Shown here: piece by piece, positions 43,801-49,087 of the stretch
Numbering within the stretch: position 1 is the stretch's first letter
Layout: each line of letters begins with the position of its first letter
Assembly: GCA_934476075.1 (NCBI GenBank)
Contig: CAKSNH010000012.1
Location: forward strand, 25,472 to 89,471
DNA length: 64,000 nt
Reading direction: 5' to 3'
From: an uncultured Clostridia bacterium
Lineage (GTDB): Bacteria; Bacillota; Clostridia; UBA1381
Position numbers and translations under genes: made by a program
The notes under the pieces: model-generated
Told to the model about the DNA's origin: nothing
Database searches by the model: none
The model's input: the letters and a program-made list of their open reading frames with translations, nothing else

Positions 43801-44194
43801 ACTGACAATGGGCGAGAATGAAATTGCAATCGAATTGCCTATGGGTGCAGACTTTGACAAGACAAGTGATGTAGTTAAAGTATTTGCAGTCACAAGAGTG
43901 AATACCGATGATGTAACAGAAAAGGACGGCAGTTTGGCAGTAACTGCTGCCGGCGGCACAATTACATTCAACACAGTTCCTACATTCGATAACGGCAGCA
44001 AGGTTGTTGTTATGGTATTGAAGGCAACTGCTGATGAAACCGATGTTAATGAATCTGATATATTGTATGTTGATGTAAGAGATAGTCTTGCAGCGAACGA
44101 TACAATCAAGGTTGATTATGACGGTGACTGTATTGTGAAGGCAGCGTCGAATATTAGCGGTGTTTGGACTGTTAAATCGGCAACAATAAATTAA
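37829..44194 (+). CDS. Very large secreted GH2-type glycosidase (beta-galactosidase-like) with repeated C-terminal modules
   Basis: A 2121-residue exported protein. Signal peptide 1-29. GH2 sugar-binding domain about 45-270 (WETVSVPHPIN, YRGFMFYRKNI, YVNGEMAGYY), beta-sandwich, then the TIM barrel from about 410 (LQINGTTTYLKGYAQR, YIRWMHVAPKP). The acid/base region reads FYEAGNNQ (Glu522, with Asn526 where GNE would place Glu); nucleophile candidates are Glu594/Glu596 in MLETEYH. An Ig-like domain follows near 850-950. Two similar LamG/concanavalin-like modules lie at about 1280-1475 and 1672-1835 (shared VEADVKF-like strand, TTKWYHIVLI and NVNQRN), each followed by Ig-like domains. There is no SLH or sortase signal. 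The exact substrate is unknown. Confidence 0.88.
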   Translation: MRRKGYALCAMLIALQMVLSCLPSLAFAAADGEEPTVYTELESPAVTYNMNVDWKFKKAGDISTETDSLPEVKELHKDSNGKYFYEVGYDDSAWETVSVPHPINADDSFDGVGVDAGEASLYRGFMFYRKNITIPESDAGKKFILEFEAVRQSVYLYVNGEMAGYYAAGITAMGFDITPYIKAGEENLIAVATDNNSDRGLGSGVATRETIPGHEPGDNSGIGYQWNTKDFNEVQGGITGNVNLYAKNKVYQTLPLYNNLKTTGNYIYGSNFDFRENSADVTVVAEVRNETESDSTVELQVDVVDMDGNLVDSFKKSEEVPEATDKDAHYLTTVPDSAYDASGVGVETGKADTATVNVTKITASKNISDLKFWSDVSPNLYNVYTYLKIDGQVVDSQKTTTGFREVTYDKDKGLQINGTTTYLKGYAQRSTNEWAAIGVANDWLEDVDMQLIKESNANYIRWMHVAPKPNQIRSGDKYGVISIAPAGDKEGDTTGRAWDQRLEAMRDVIVYYRNSPSVLFYEAGNNQITAAHMKQMTDLRKELDPDGDRRMGCRTINSADQIKEAEWAGTMLYRHDESAYAAMASTGNYIPMLETEYHRNEAPRRVWDDYSPNDYDYVNKWLGASGSKTDGYDIWDQTQEDFSRTMFNSTDGYSYYYNNRASGTGKGYYTGAAMMVWSDSNMHIRNCGVENARTSGRVDAVRIKKESFYAIQAAQSSTPKIHILGHWNYPQYIKGDKENGNYWYEDKTWNGTYWEPNGTMLQRDPTKKTVYVIGSAGLSKVELYVNDTLVGTDTKPDDNYIYAFDNIDVTQQGKVTAKAYDARDEVVAEHEIKTAGDAVTIRLTPVQGPDGLIADGSDLAYYDVEVIDENGNVCPLDDRKINFTISGPGVFLGGYNSGVGDRIVNHKDYVYAECGVNRVFVRSTRDAGDITITASAEGMQPVSSTITSKALELQGGLTTQAQRSFAQGEVPAPPEAEKAVSMKTLGETFTADWSENGNVVTVTPEPKDEYAVTVNGTAVTFADKPYKPDTNTGVVGEIEPILAAIKAANGNVSYTYTTEGSIPDFTGVYGEIPYYTIISGDKTVHLINDATDLFVNQERNLMNFCPALNSKKTTLLTELVPVLGQISGVEINTNANTKTVEITVTPADETAATASVENDSVVLADAAAVTSEYKDGKVTVTSASAVEANVIVVGYDKDGNITGIQIKAVSMADNGTEEITVRDDIVKSAYFKVMIWGKDLQSAQPLCENKKVDNSQTPTPAPVVEESVDTVTKYDSVLYENDCNTAMTNLVLSTDTAPDGTAYYTNESTDVKTGAGCPIGGLGENSTADLMWEADVKFNADGAGITPYSKDNGKLGTCVRRHDDGGKSYISVQKGGSSFDNYAEIDTTKWYHIVLIGRFSAPDAKTDMIVYQYDGSEKTLVGKYENVNQRNMSANNGAGAEHMNVHTNTSIDNVRIVKLGADKLDIASDASEIKAGNTMPFTYSATRLGQYITKPAVTWSVYNADNTAPLNDENITIADGVLNVGLNASAQTITVRIDTESGIIATKAINVSAIDISNVKFDALTLTAEKDYVSADEPLTINVAATKDGQSVTLEDSDLIWYVCDSSDMTKLGDDLKWIKVENGVMTVDKKAVTQDVTVRAADTTDAVRGSLKVHIKATDALEGNTDGNKDKLLTANSCETALANTQLVEGAPDGTHAYYATAGHRTANITETNGDVVVEMDIKFNQEGAGFQPGNNAGNVNTCVVYHSGQLCVQTGGSKYTYYGDISSDKWYHITLIRKQGSYAHIIFEEYDDNGNRTNKKIIKDVNQRNDKATALVNINVGTSYDNIRMLSPVPTGVTVSTDVSTVFAGNKVQATAALEWNGLEMKNPDSTMLTYVIYDSENKYPLDTNKITVDGTGLITVDAMADAQDVYVRAVSPASGVYASAKFSIISSDIFTINKIGVNEEGTDFVKLFVTKNFYYVNEVTFVTAIYDKDGKMKNVTSKSLYGDALTMGENEIAIELPMGADFDKTSDVVKVFAVTRVNTDDVTEKDGSLAVTAAGGTITFNTVPTFDNGSKVVVMVLKATADETDVNESDILYVDVRDSLAANDTIKVDYDGDCIVKAASNISGVWTVKSATIN

Positions 44195-44229
44195 GCTCTC
44201 TCTAAATATATATTTACTATAAAAGAAAG

Positions 44230-44260
44230 CAGTCAGCTCCGAAAGGGGTTGGCTGTTTTT
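44230..44260 (+). terminator. Terminator after the GH2 gene
   Basis: An 11-bp stem (CAGTCAGCTCC with GGGGTTGGCTG, loop GAAA) then five T residues. Confidence 0.9.
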
Positions 44261-44290
44261 GTTTTGAGAGCATAAAATTTAAAAAATGTA

Positions 44291-44319
44291 TTGACTTTAA
44301 ATATAAATTATAGTAATAT
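44291..44319 (+). promoter_or_regulatory. Probable promoter of the type III toxin-antitoxin locus
   Basis: TTGACT at 44291-44296, 17 bases, TAATAT at 44314-44319. It lies upstream of the repeat array. A second possible -10 (TATAAT at 44350) lacks a good -35. Confidence 0.6.
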
Positions 44320-44382
44320 TATTAAAAGAATATTTATAAATATTTTGAATATAATGTATATATAGAAGTGATGCTTCTTTTT

Positions 44383-44458
44383 GGAGAGCTCCTACCAATA
44401 AGTGGAGGGTTTTAATTTCAGGAGAGCTCCTGCCAATAAGTGGAGAGTTTAAGTTTGG
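44383..44458 (+). ncRNA. ToxI-type RNA antitoxin: two 38-nt tandem repeats
   Basis: Two direct repeats of 38 bases (44383-44420 and 44421-44458) match at 32 positions, sharing GGAGAGCTCCT, CCAATAAGTGGAG and a GTTT stretch. The sequence just before (44366-44382) may be a decayed partial copy. In type III toxin-antitoxin loci, a tandem-repeat RNA of 34-40 nt units is cut by the toxin into units that fold as pseudoknots and inhibit it; CTCC and GGAG within each unit can pair. The array sits between a promoter and a short terminator and directly before a ToxN-like gene, the exact layout of these systems. Confidence 0.85.
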
Positions 44459-44490
44459 GAACTGTCTGTTAGGCAGTTCCTATTTATTTT
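44458..44490 (+). terminator. Attenuating terminator between antitoxin RNA and toxin gene
   Basis: Stem GGAACTG (44458-44464) with CAGTTCC (44474-44480), nine-base loop, then TATTTATTTT. In type III systems such a leaky terminator keeps RNA antitoxin in excess over toxin mRNA. Confidence 0.8.
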
Positions 44491-44500
44491 GGAGTATTTT

Positions 44501-45037
44501 ATGGAAAATTTAAAATTATATGTGATTGATATAGATTATATTGAATATTTAAGAAAATATGATGCACAGGTAATGACAAGCAGAAGTGACAATTATATTA
44601 CGGAGCGAAAATATCTTGGTGTGGTACTTAATCTTGGTGAGTTTAAATATTTTGCTCCGTTATCATCTCCGAAAGAGAGTGATTATTTGTACAGCAATGG
44701 AAAAAAGATTGTACGAAAAAGCATTATACCTCTTATAAGATTGGTTAATAAAAAAGGTGAATTATTGGGCAGAGTGAAACTTAATAATATGATACCTGTA
44801 CCGGCTGAATGTTTGAAAATTTATAATGTTGATGGTGAGCAAAACAGGAAATATAAAGATTTAGTTATAGATGAAATAATATGTATAAGAAAAAATAAAG
44901 CAAAGATTATGAAAAATGCAAAAGTGCTTTATAATCAAAAAGTTAATGGCTATAAAGAAATAAAATATTTAAACAGTACGGTTGATTTTAAGAATATTGA
45001 AAAGTATTGTATTTTATATAATAAAGATGAAAAATAA
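44501..45037 (+). CDS. toxN: ToxN/AbiQ-family type III toxin (endoribonuclease)
   Basis: A 178-residue protein of the ToxN/AbiQ/CptN family, an RNase that cuts cellular RNA and its own antitoxin repeats; such systems stabilise plasmids or cause abortive phage infection. Visible family features: LYVIDIDYIEYLRKYDAQV at the N-terminus, KYLGVVLNLGEFKYFAPLSSPK (core FKYFAPLSSPK), LGRVKLNNMIPVP, and the C-terminal helix RKNKAKIMKNAKVLYNQK. ATG at 44501 with GGAG six bases upstream; an in-frame TTG at 44489 overlaps the terminator. The direct repeat array upstream confirms the type. Very AT-rich compared with neighbours, consistent with horizontal acquisition. Confidence 0.9.
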   Translation: MENLKLYVIDIDYIEYLRKYDAQVMTSRSDNYITERKYLGVVLNLGEFKYFAPLSSPKESDYLYSNGKKIVRKSIIPLIRLVNKKGELLGRVKLNNMIPVPAECLKIYNVDGEQNRKYKDLVIDEIICIRKNKAKIMKNAKVLYNQKVNGYKEIKYLNSTVDFKNIEKYCILYNKDEK

Positions 45038-45076
45038 GATATTGGCTAAGATATAATTATAAAAAGAGGTGATTAT

Positions 45077-45625
45077 ATGGCGTTAATTGGAGTATTTACA
45101 ATGATTATAGCATTAATAGTAGTGGGGATAGCGGCACTTAGTATTCTTGTGTTAATTGGTATAACGGTATGGAAATGTATTATGTTATGGAAAAAAGGAG
45201 ATAAATCTCAAATTAAATATTGTATCATACCTATATTGTGTATGCTGTTGGCATGTGTGGCATACTTTTTGAATTTTGGCTGGATAAGATTTATTTTCTT
45301 CCTTGTGCCAATTTTTCATACAATAGCATTTTTAATAATTAATACTTTGTCCTCAAAATACATTGAAAAGTCGGTTAAATTAAAGAGATATACTGTATTA
45401 TCATATGTAACATATCCGTTGTTTTATATTTTATTTCCTGATGGCGGCGATACAGGATTAATATATACATTTTTTGGATTAATACATAATAAGGTTATTG
45501 TATATATATGTATGACTATTGCGATAGCTGCATTTGCGGTAAATTTGACTGTATTAATTTTGCAGTTAATTGAGGGATTTGTTATAAATAAAAAAGAGAA
45601 AGAAAATAAAATAGGAACTGATTAA
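45077..45625 (+). CDS. Multi-spanning membrane protein of unknown function next to the toxin
   Basis: A 182-residue hydrophobic protein with five predicted membrane segments (about residues 4-32, 50-68, 72-92, 108-122 and 140-165), short basic loops and a charged tail KKEKENKIGTD. I recognise no family. It starts 39 bases after toxN with RBS AGAGGTG, so it can be co-transcribed, and its AT-rich composition is like toxN. Its stop codon lies in the loop of a hairpin that repeats the GGAACTG/CAGTTCC stem found before toxN. A link with the toxin-antitoxin locus is possible but unproven. Confidence 0.75.
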   Translation: MALIGVFTMIIALIVVGIAALSILVLIGITVWKCIMLWKKGDKSQIKYCIIPILCMLLACVAYFLNFGWIRFIFFLVPIFHTIAFLIINTLSSKYIEKSVKLKRYTVLSYVTYPLFYILFPDGGDTGLIYTFFGLIHNKVIVYICMTIAIAAFAVNLTVLILQLIEGFVINKKEKENKIGTD

Positions 45626-45640
45626 CAGTTCCTATTTTTT
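45611..45640. terminator. Bidirectional terminator at the end of the toxin block
   Basis: Stem ATAGGAACTG (45611-45620) with CAGTTCCTAT (45626-45635), loop ATTAA containing the upstream gene's TAA, then a T run. It also overlaps the stop of the minus-strand DUF3781 gene at 45632. Confidence 0.85.
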
Positions 45641-45874
45641 CTTATGTGCGGTTATTATGGTGCAGCTGTACGCATTTACGGTTATGATACAGTTGTTTGT
45701 ATCGACATACCAATTCTTGCCCTTGCGTGTTATTGACGCATTTTCGGATTTTATTCTGTCTTTGCACCAATTCACGACATCATCGGTGTCGAGTGCAAGA
45801 TTTTTCTTGATACGCAGTATGCCAAGCTCGGTAGTGTGAATTTTATCAATATTGTCAAGCAGTTCATCAGTCAT
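45632..45874 (-). CDS. DUF3781-family small protein
   Basis: An 80-residue protein. The pattern DNIDKIHTTELGILRIKKNL, DDVVNWCKDRI, RKGKNWYV and the end TIITAHKKK match the DUF3781 family as I remember it: small proteins of unknown function common in Firmicutes and often near mobile or defence genes. No signal peptide or membrane segment. It converges on the toxin block and shares its terminator. The start has GGAAGGAAT upstream on the minus strand. Confidence 0.8.
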   Translation of the reverse strand: MTDELLDNIDKIHTTELGILRIKKNLALDTDDVVNWCKDRIKSENASITRKGKNWYVDTNNCIITVNAYSCTIITAHKKK

Positions 45875-45953
45875 TGCAATTATTCCTTCCTATATAAATT
45901 TATATCCATTATAATATACTTTTTTAGCATTTAAAATAATTTTTTTAAAAAGC

Positions 45954-46046
45954 GGAACAAAAAATAAATATTGCCGTCTAATAATTATAAGGACGATGAG
46001 TAATGAAAAAATAAAAAAAGCGGAACAAAATAAAAATACTATCGTC
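45954..46046 (+). promoter_or_regulatory. Two tandem ECF-sigma-type promoters
   Basis: GGAAC at 45954-45958, 16 bases, CGTC at 45975-45978; and GGAAC at 46022-46026, 16 bases, CGTC at 46043-46046. Both continue GGAACAAAA and CGTCTAATAA. They are 68 bases apart in a repeat with the same AAAAGCGGAACAAA context. GGAAC-N16-CGTC is a typical extracytoplasmic-function sigma promoter shape. The -10-like elements lie 85-160 bases before the ATG at 46134. Between them is a possible 17-codon frame (ATG at 45997) of doubtful meaning. Confidence 0.7.
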
Positions 46047-46133
46047 TAATAAGTACAAAGCACAAAAGTGCATTGAAAATGGAAACATTTTAAATTAATC
46101 AAATACATATTGAAAATTTAGGAGGAATTTATT

Positions 46134-47264
46134 ATGAAAAAGAAAATTTTATCAATCGCATTGGCATCAGCTATGATATTGGCATCAACGGCAGTGTTTG
46201 CAGAAACAGGAGAAAATGCAATACCTGCAAGCATAGATGCAGAAACAGTTATTAATAACCAAGGCAAGATTGTTTTAGCTCCGTACATAGAGTCAACATA
46301 TAAGGTGAGTGCAGTTTCATCATTTGACGGTTTTAAGGCTTTGCTTGAATGTACAAACGGTACAGACGAATTAACACATTTGACAATTTCGGAAAATACT
46401 TTATTGGTTGATAATCAAGGTAATAAAATTGATTTGAACACTATAAAAGAAGGTTCATCGGTAACAATGTTCTATAATATTACCAACCCTACATTGATGG
46501 TGCTTCCGGTAAGATATACTCCTGATGTGCTTGTATTAAATACAGAAAATGACGGGTTTGTAAAAGCAGATTCATTCTCTGATGAGCTTGTAAACAGTCA
46601 AAATACGCTTGAACTTAACATTGACGATTCAACAGTTATTGAATTTGCAAACGGTGCAAAAATGGCTGCAAGTGCAGACGATATTAAAAATTCAGATGCA
46701 GTAGTATTTTACACAACTACAACAAGAAGTATCCCGGCACAAACTACTCCGTCAAAGGTTATTATCCTTGGTGACGCAACAGATACAAGTATGTTTGATA
46801 TTGCAGATGAAGCTGATAGCGATGTAACGGAAGTACCGACTACAATCGGCACGCCGGACGGTGTAATCCTTGACGAGGCAATGGGTGTTGACGCTGAAAA
46901 TTATGCTGCACTTACAGTGAACGGTAATAAAGTTGATGCACACTTTATTGACAGCGAAGGCGTAACAATGCTTCCTATCCGTGTTGTTGCAGAGGCTATG
47001 GGTCTTGATGTAAACTGGGACGAGAGCAGACAAGCTGTAAGCGTCGGCACAACTCAAATGGGTGTATTCCTGCAAATCGGTGAGAACAAATATTCAAAGG
47101 CTAAGATGAAAGCTGCTGAATTGGAAAAAGCTCCTGAGCTTGTTGACATCGGCGAAACAAGCCTGACATATGTTCCTGTAAGTTTCTTTGCGGATATTCT
47201 TGAAGCAGACGTTACAACAGATGAAACAACAGGTTCAATCGCTATCGTTTATTCTGCTGAATAA
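46134..47264 (+). CDS. Secreted protein with copper-amine-oxidase-like stalk domain
   Basis: A 376-residue exported protein. Signal peptide 1-23 (MKKKILSIALASAMILASTA, cleavage after VFA). Residues 30-220 form a beta-rich region of unknown fold. Residues 262-375 are a copper amine oxidase N-terminal-like (stalk) domain: LTVNGNKVDAHFIDSEGVTMLPIRVVAEAMG core VTMLPIRVVAEAMGLDVNWD, and TSLTYVPVSFFADIL; such domains are common in wall-associated clostridial proteins. It is preceded by AGGAGGAAT and by tandem ECF-type promoters, so it may answer envelope stress. It ends before a strong terminator. Confidence 0.88.
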   Translation: MKKKILSIALASAMILASTAVFAETGENAIPASIDAETVINNQGKIVLAPYIESTYKVSAVSSFDGFKALLECTNGTDELTHLTISENTLLVDNQGNKIDLNTIKEGSSVTMFYNITNPTLMVLPVRYTPDVLVLNTENDGFVKADSFSDELVNSQNTLELNIDDSTVIEFANGAKMAASADDIKNSDAVVFYTTTTRSIPAQTTPSKVIILGDATDTSMFDIADEADSDVTEVPTTIGTPDGVILDEAMGVDAENYAALTVNGNKVDAHFIDSEGVTMLPIRVVAEAMGLDVNWDESRQAVSVGTTQMGVFLQIGENKYSKAKMKAAELEKAPELVDIGETSLTYVPVSFFADILEADVTTDETTGSIAIVYSAE

Positions 47265-47375
47265 TTAATATATCGGGATAAAAAATCATTTGTTAATATT
47301 ATTAAAATCATTGTAAGTGCAAAGAATTAATATCGCTTTAAAGGTCTGTGCACTTTACAAACTCCTTTAAAAAAG

Positions 47376-47413
47376 CCGCCTATTTATTGACAGTAAAATA
47401 GGCGGTATTTTTT
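47376..47413 (+). terminator. Terminator after the stalk-domain gene
   Basis: Ten-base stem CCGCCTATTT with AAATAGGCGG, then a short A and seven T residues. Confidence 0.88.
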
Positions 47414-47485
47414 TGTATGATATAATTGATTTATACACGCATATTATGCTAAAATAGAAATAAATAATATTAAGGAGAGATAACA

Positions 47486-47710
47486 ATGGCAGATATAAAG
47501 TTTGAGATTATGGAGAATTTAGGCGTATTGTCTGAAAATGCGAAGGGGTGGAAAAAGGAACTGAACTTTGTCAGCTGGAACGGAGCAACTCCGAAATTAG
47601 ACCTTCGTGACTGGTCGCCCGACCACACTAAAATGGGCAAGGGCTGTACAATGACACGAGATGAGGCGATTATGCTTAAAAAGATTTTGAACGAAAATAT
47701 TGACGAATAA
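47486..47710 (+). CDS. YdbC-like (PC4-fold) nucleic-acid-binding protein
   Basis: A 74-residue protein matching the YdbC family, bacterial relatives of the eukaryotic coactivator PC4, which bind single-stranded DNA. Seen: WKKELNFVSWNGATPKLDLRDWSPDHTKMGKG (cores FVSWNGATPKLDLRDWS and HTKMGKG) and the final amphipathic helix TRDEAIMLKKILNEN. RBS AAGGAGAG is well spaced. The gene stands alone just before the OLE RNA promoter. Role in the cell not known; a part in DNA repair or transcription is likely. Confidence 0.85.
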   Translation: MADIKFEIMENLGVLSENAKGWKKELNFVSWNGATPKLDLRDWSPDHTKMGKGCTMTRDEAIMLKKILNENIDE

Positions 47711-47750
47711 CCGACAGATTATAATAATTAAAAATTTATAAAATACCCCC

Positions 47751-47779
47751 TTTACAACGGGGCAAAAATATGATATATT
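47751..47779 (+). promoter_or_regulatory. Probable promoter of the OLE RNA operon
   Basis: TTTACA at 47751-47756, 17 bases, TATATT at 47774-47779. The start would fall near 47786, right before the conserved-looking RNA. Confidence 0.65.
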
Positions 47780-47789
47780 TATAAGCAAT

Positions 47790-48420
47790 ATAATAGTGGT
47801 GCAGTATTCTAGTCAGTTCTGTTTGTTCGTAAGGCGGGGCTAAAAATCCGTCAAATGGCACATCGATGAAGTTCCTGGTGTTTTGCTTTGAACGCCCAGT
47901 TTGGGGCTGATGCTGGGAGTTAAGGTTTAGGGGCAGTACTCAATGGCATGATGCACATGACCCCTTTTCCGTGGAGGCCTATGACTGTGCCGGCCTCTGA
48001 CGTTTTTTACGCAAGCCGGTACGGCATAGGGGAAAACCTGTTTCGCGGTAAGTAACATGAATGTTATACAATAATGTTTATGTGAGTGCTGTGGGCAGCG
48101 TAGCCTGCCTTGAGTGGGTGTGGTGGATAGTTGATTCATCTCTTGATTATTATCGGCCAATAATATCGGAGCATCGCTTCTTGAAACCATATTTGCAAAA
48201 GAGGATAAGAACAAGCGTGGCTGTCGGGGAAAACTCCTAGACTGTTGCTAAGCAGATTTGCAAGGGATTGCAGTACGGACTAAGTGGCAATTCGGTAAGA
48301 TATGCGGTGACGTATATTTAATCGGTTTTAAAGGGAAACCGCTCTTCCGGCGACGGGTCAGTAACCGATTGGGAAAGCCAACCGAACCTAAGCCGTAAAC
48401 TTTACCTTGGGGATTACCAC
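47790..48420 (+). ncRNA. OLE (ornate large extremophilic) RNA
   Basis: About 630 bases without a plausible coding frame, clearly higher in G+C than the flanks and rich in helices: closing GTGGT (47796) with ACCAC (48416), TATTATTGG/CCAATAATA-type pairing around 48150, AATCGGTTT with AACCGATT (48320-48380), and others. OLE RNAs are ~600 nt, and in known cases lie beside the membrane protein gene oapA within isoprenoid genes; here an OapA-like gene follows, then dxs, tlyA and ispE. I identify it by size, structure and this neighbourhood rather than by alignment. OLE RNA forms a membrane ribonucleoprotein needed for stress and metal tolerance in Bacillus. Confidence 0.82.
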
Positions 48421-48469
48421 TTTTATATTATTTTTTTTAATATATGTAAGAAATGAGGGAGTTTATCTG

Positions 48470-49087
48470 TTGGATAAACAAAGTAAAAATAAAAAAGTAT
48501 TTAAAGTGTCAAAGCCTGCACTCAATATCGCCATAAGTCATAAATGGACGGTGTTGGTGGTAATTTTGGCATTTGTTTTGTCGGTTGCCATCAGCTCGGT
48601 CACTTCGGGAATTATGAGTGATATGAGTATTGTTGGGGCTTTTTTTGTGCTTATGGCAATTATTGCGATTAATGTGCTGTTTGATATGGCGGGAACTGCC
48701 GTTGCGGCGGCGGAGGAGCACCCGTTCCACTCTCTTTCGACACGAAAAGTAAAAGGTGCGGCACAAAGTATCAATGTAATCCGTCATGCTCCGCAGGTGG
48801 CTAACCTGTGCAATGACGTAATAGGAGATATTGCCGGTATCATAAGCGGTGCGTCGACGGCTATAATTGTGGCGGAGCTTGCGTCGATTATGGGCGTGGG
48901 CAGCGTATGGATAAGCTTGTCACTTACGGGACTTGTGGCATCGCTTACGATAGGCGGTAAGGCGTTTTTTAAAGGTATTGCAATGCAAAACTGCAATCAC
49001 ATAGTATTTTTAATTGGGAAGATATTATATTATTTTTCAAAATTGACTGCTCCGTTTAAAAAGAAAAACAGAGGAAGTAAAAAATAA
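48470..49087 (+). CDS. oapA: OapA-like OLE-RNA-associated membrane protein
   Basis: A 205-residue membrane protein with four hydrophobic stretches (about 28-50, 57-80, 120-150, 155-185) and strongly basic ends (DKQSKNKKVFKVSK and KKKNRGSKK), as expected for a protein that anchors RNA at the membrane. The segment FDMAGTAVAAAEEHPFHSLS resembles the Asp-containing motif shared by OapA and CNNM/DUF21 proteins. I choose the TTG at 48470 because GAGGGAG (48455-48461) is eight bases upstream; an earlier TTG at 48407 lies inside the RNA. The stop overlaps the dxs ATG by one base. Confidence 0.8.
   Translation: MDKQSKNKKVFKVSKPALNIAISHKWTVLVVILAFVLSVAISSVTSGIMSDMSIVGAFFVLMAIIAINVLFDMAGTAVAAAEEHPFHSLSTRKVKGAAQSINVIRHAPQVANLCNDVIGDIAGIISGASTAIIVAELASIMGVGSVWISLSLTGLVASLTIGGKAFFKGIAMQNCNHIVFLIGKILYYFSKLTAPFKKKNRGSKK

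Noticed and set aside
44383..44458. Short direct repeats that could be read as a two-repeat CRISPR array
   Set aside because: The 38-base units are directly adjacent without spacers, there are no cas genes, and a ToxN-like gene and terminator follow, which fits a type III antitoxin RNA.
47790..48420. tmRNA, RNase P RNA or a group II intron as identity of the long structured RNA
   Set aside because: No tmRNA tag frame or tRNA-like ends, no RNase P core such as GAGGAAAGTCC, and no intron-encoded protein; the oapA-dxs neighbourhood fits OLE RNA.
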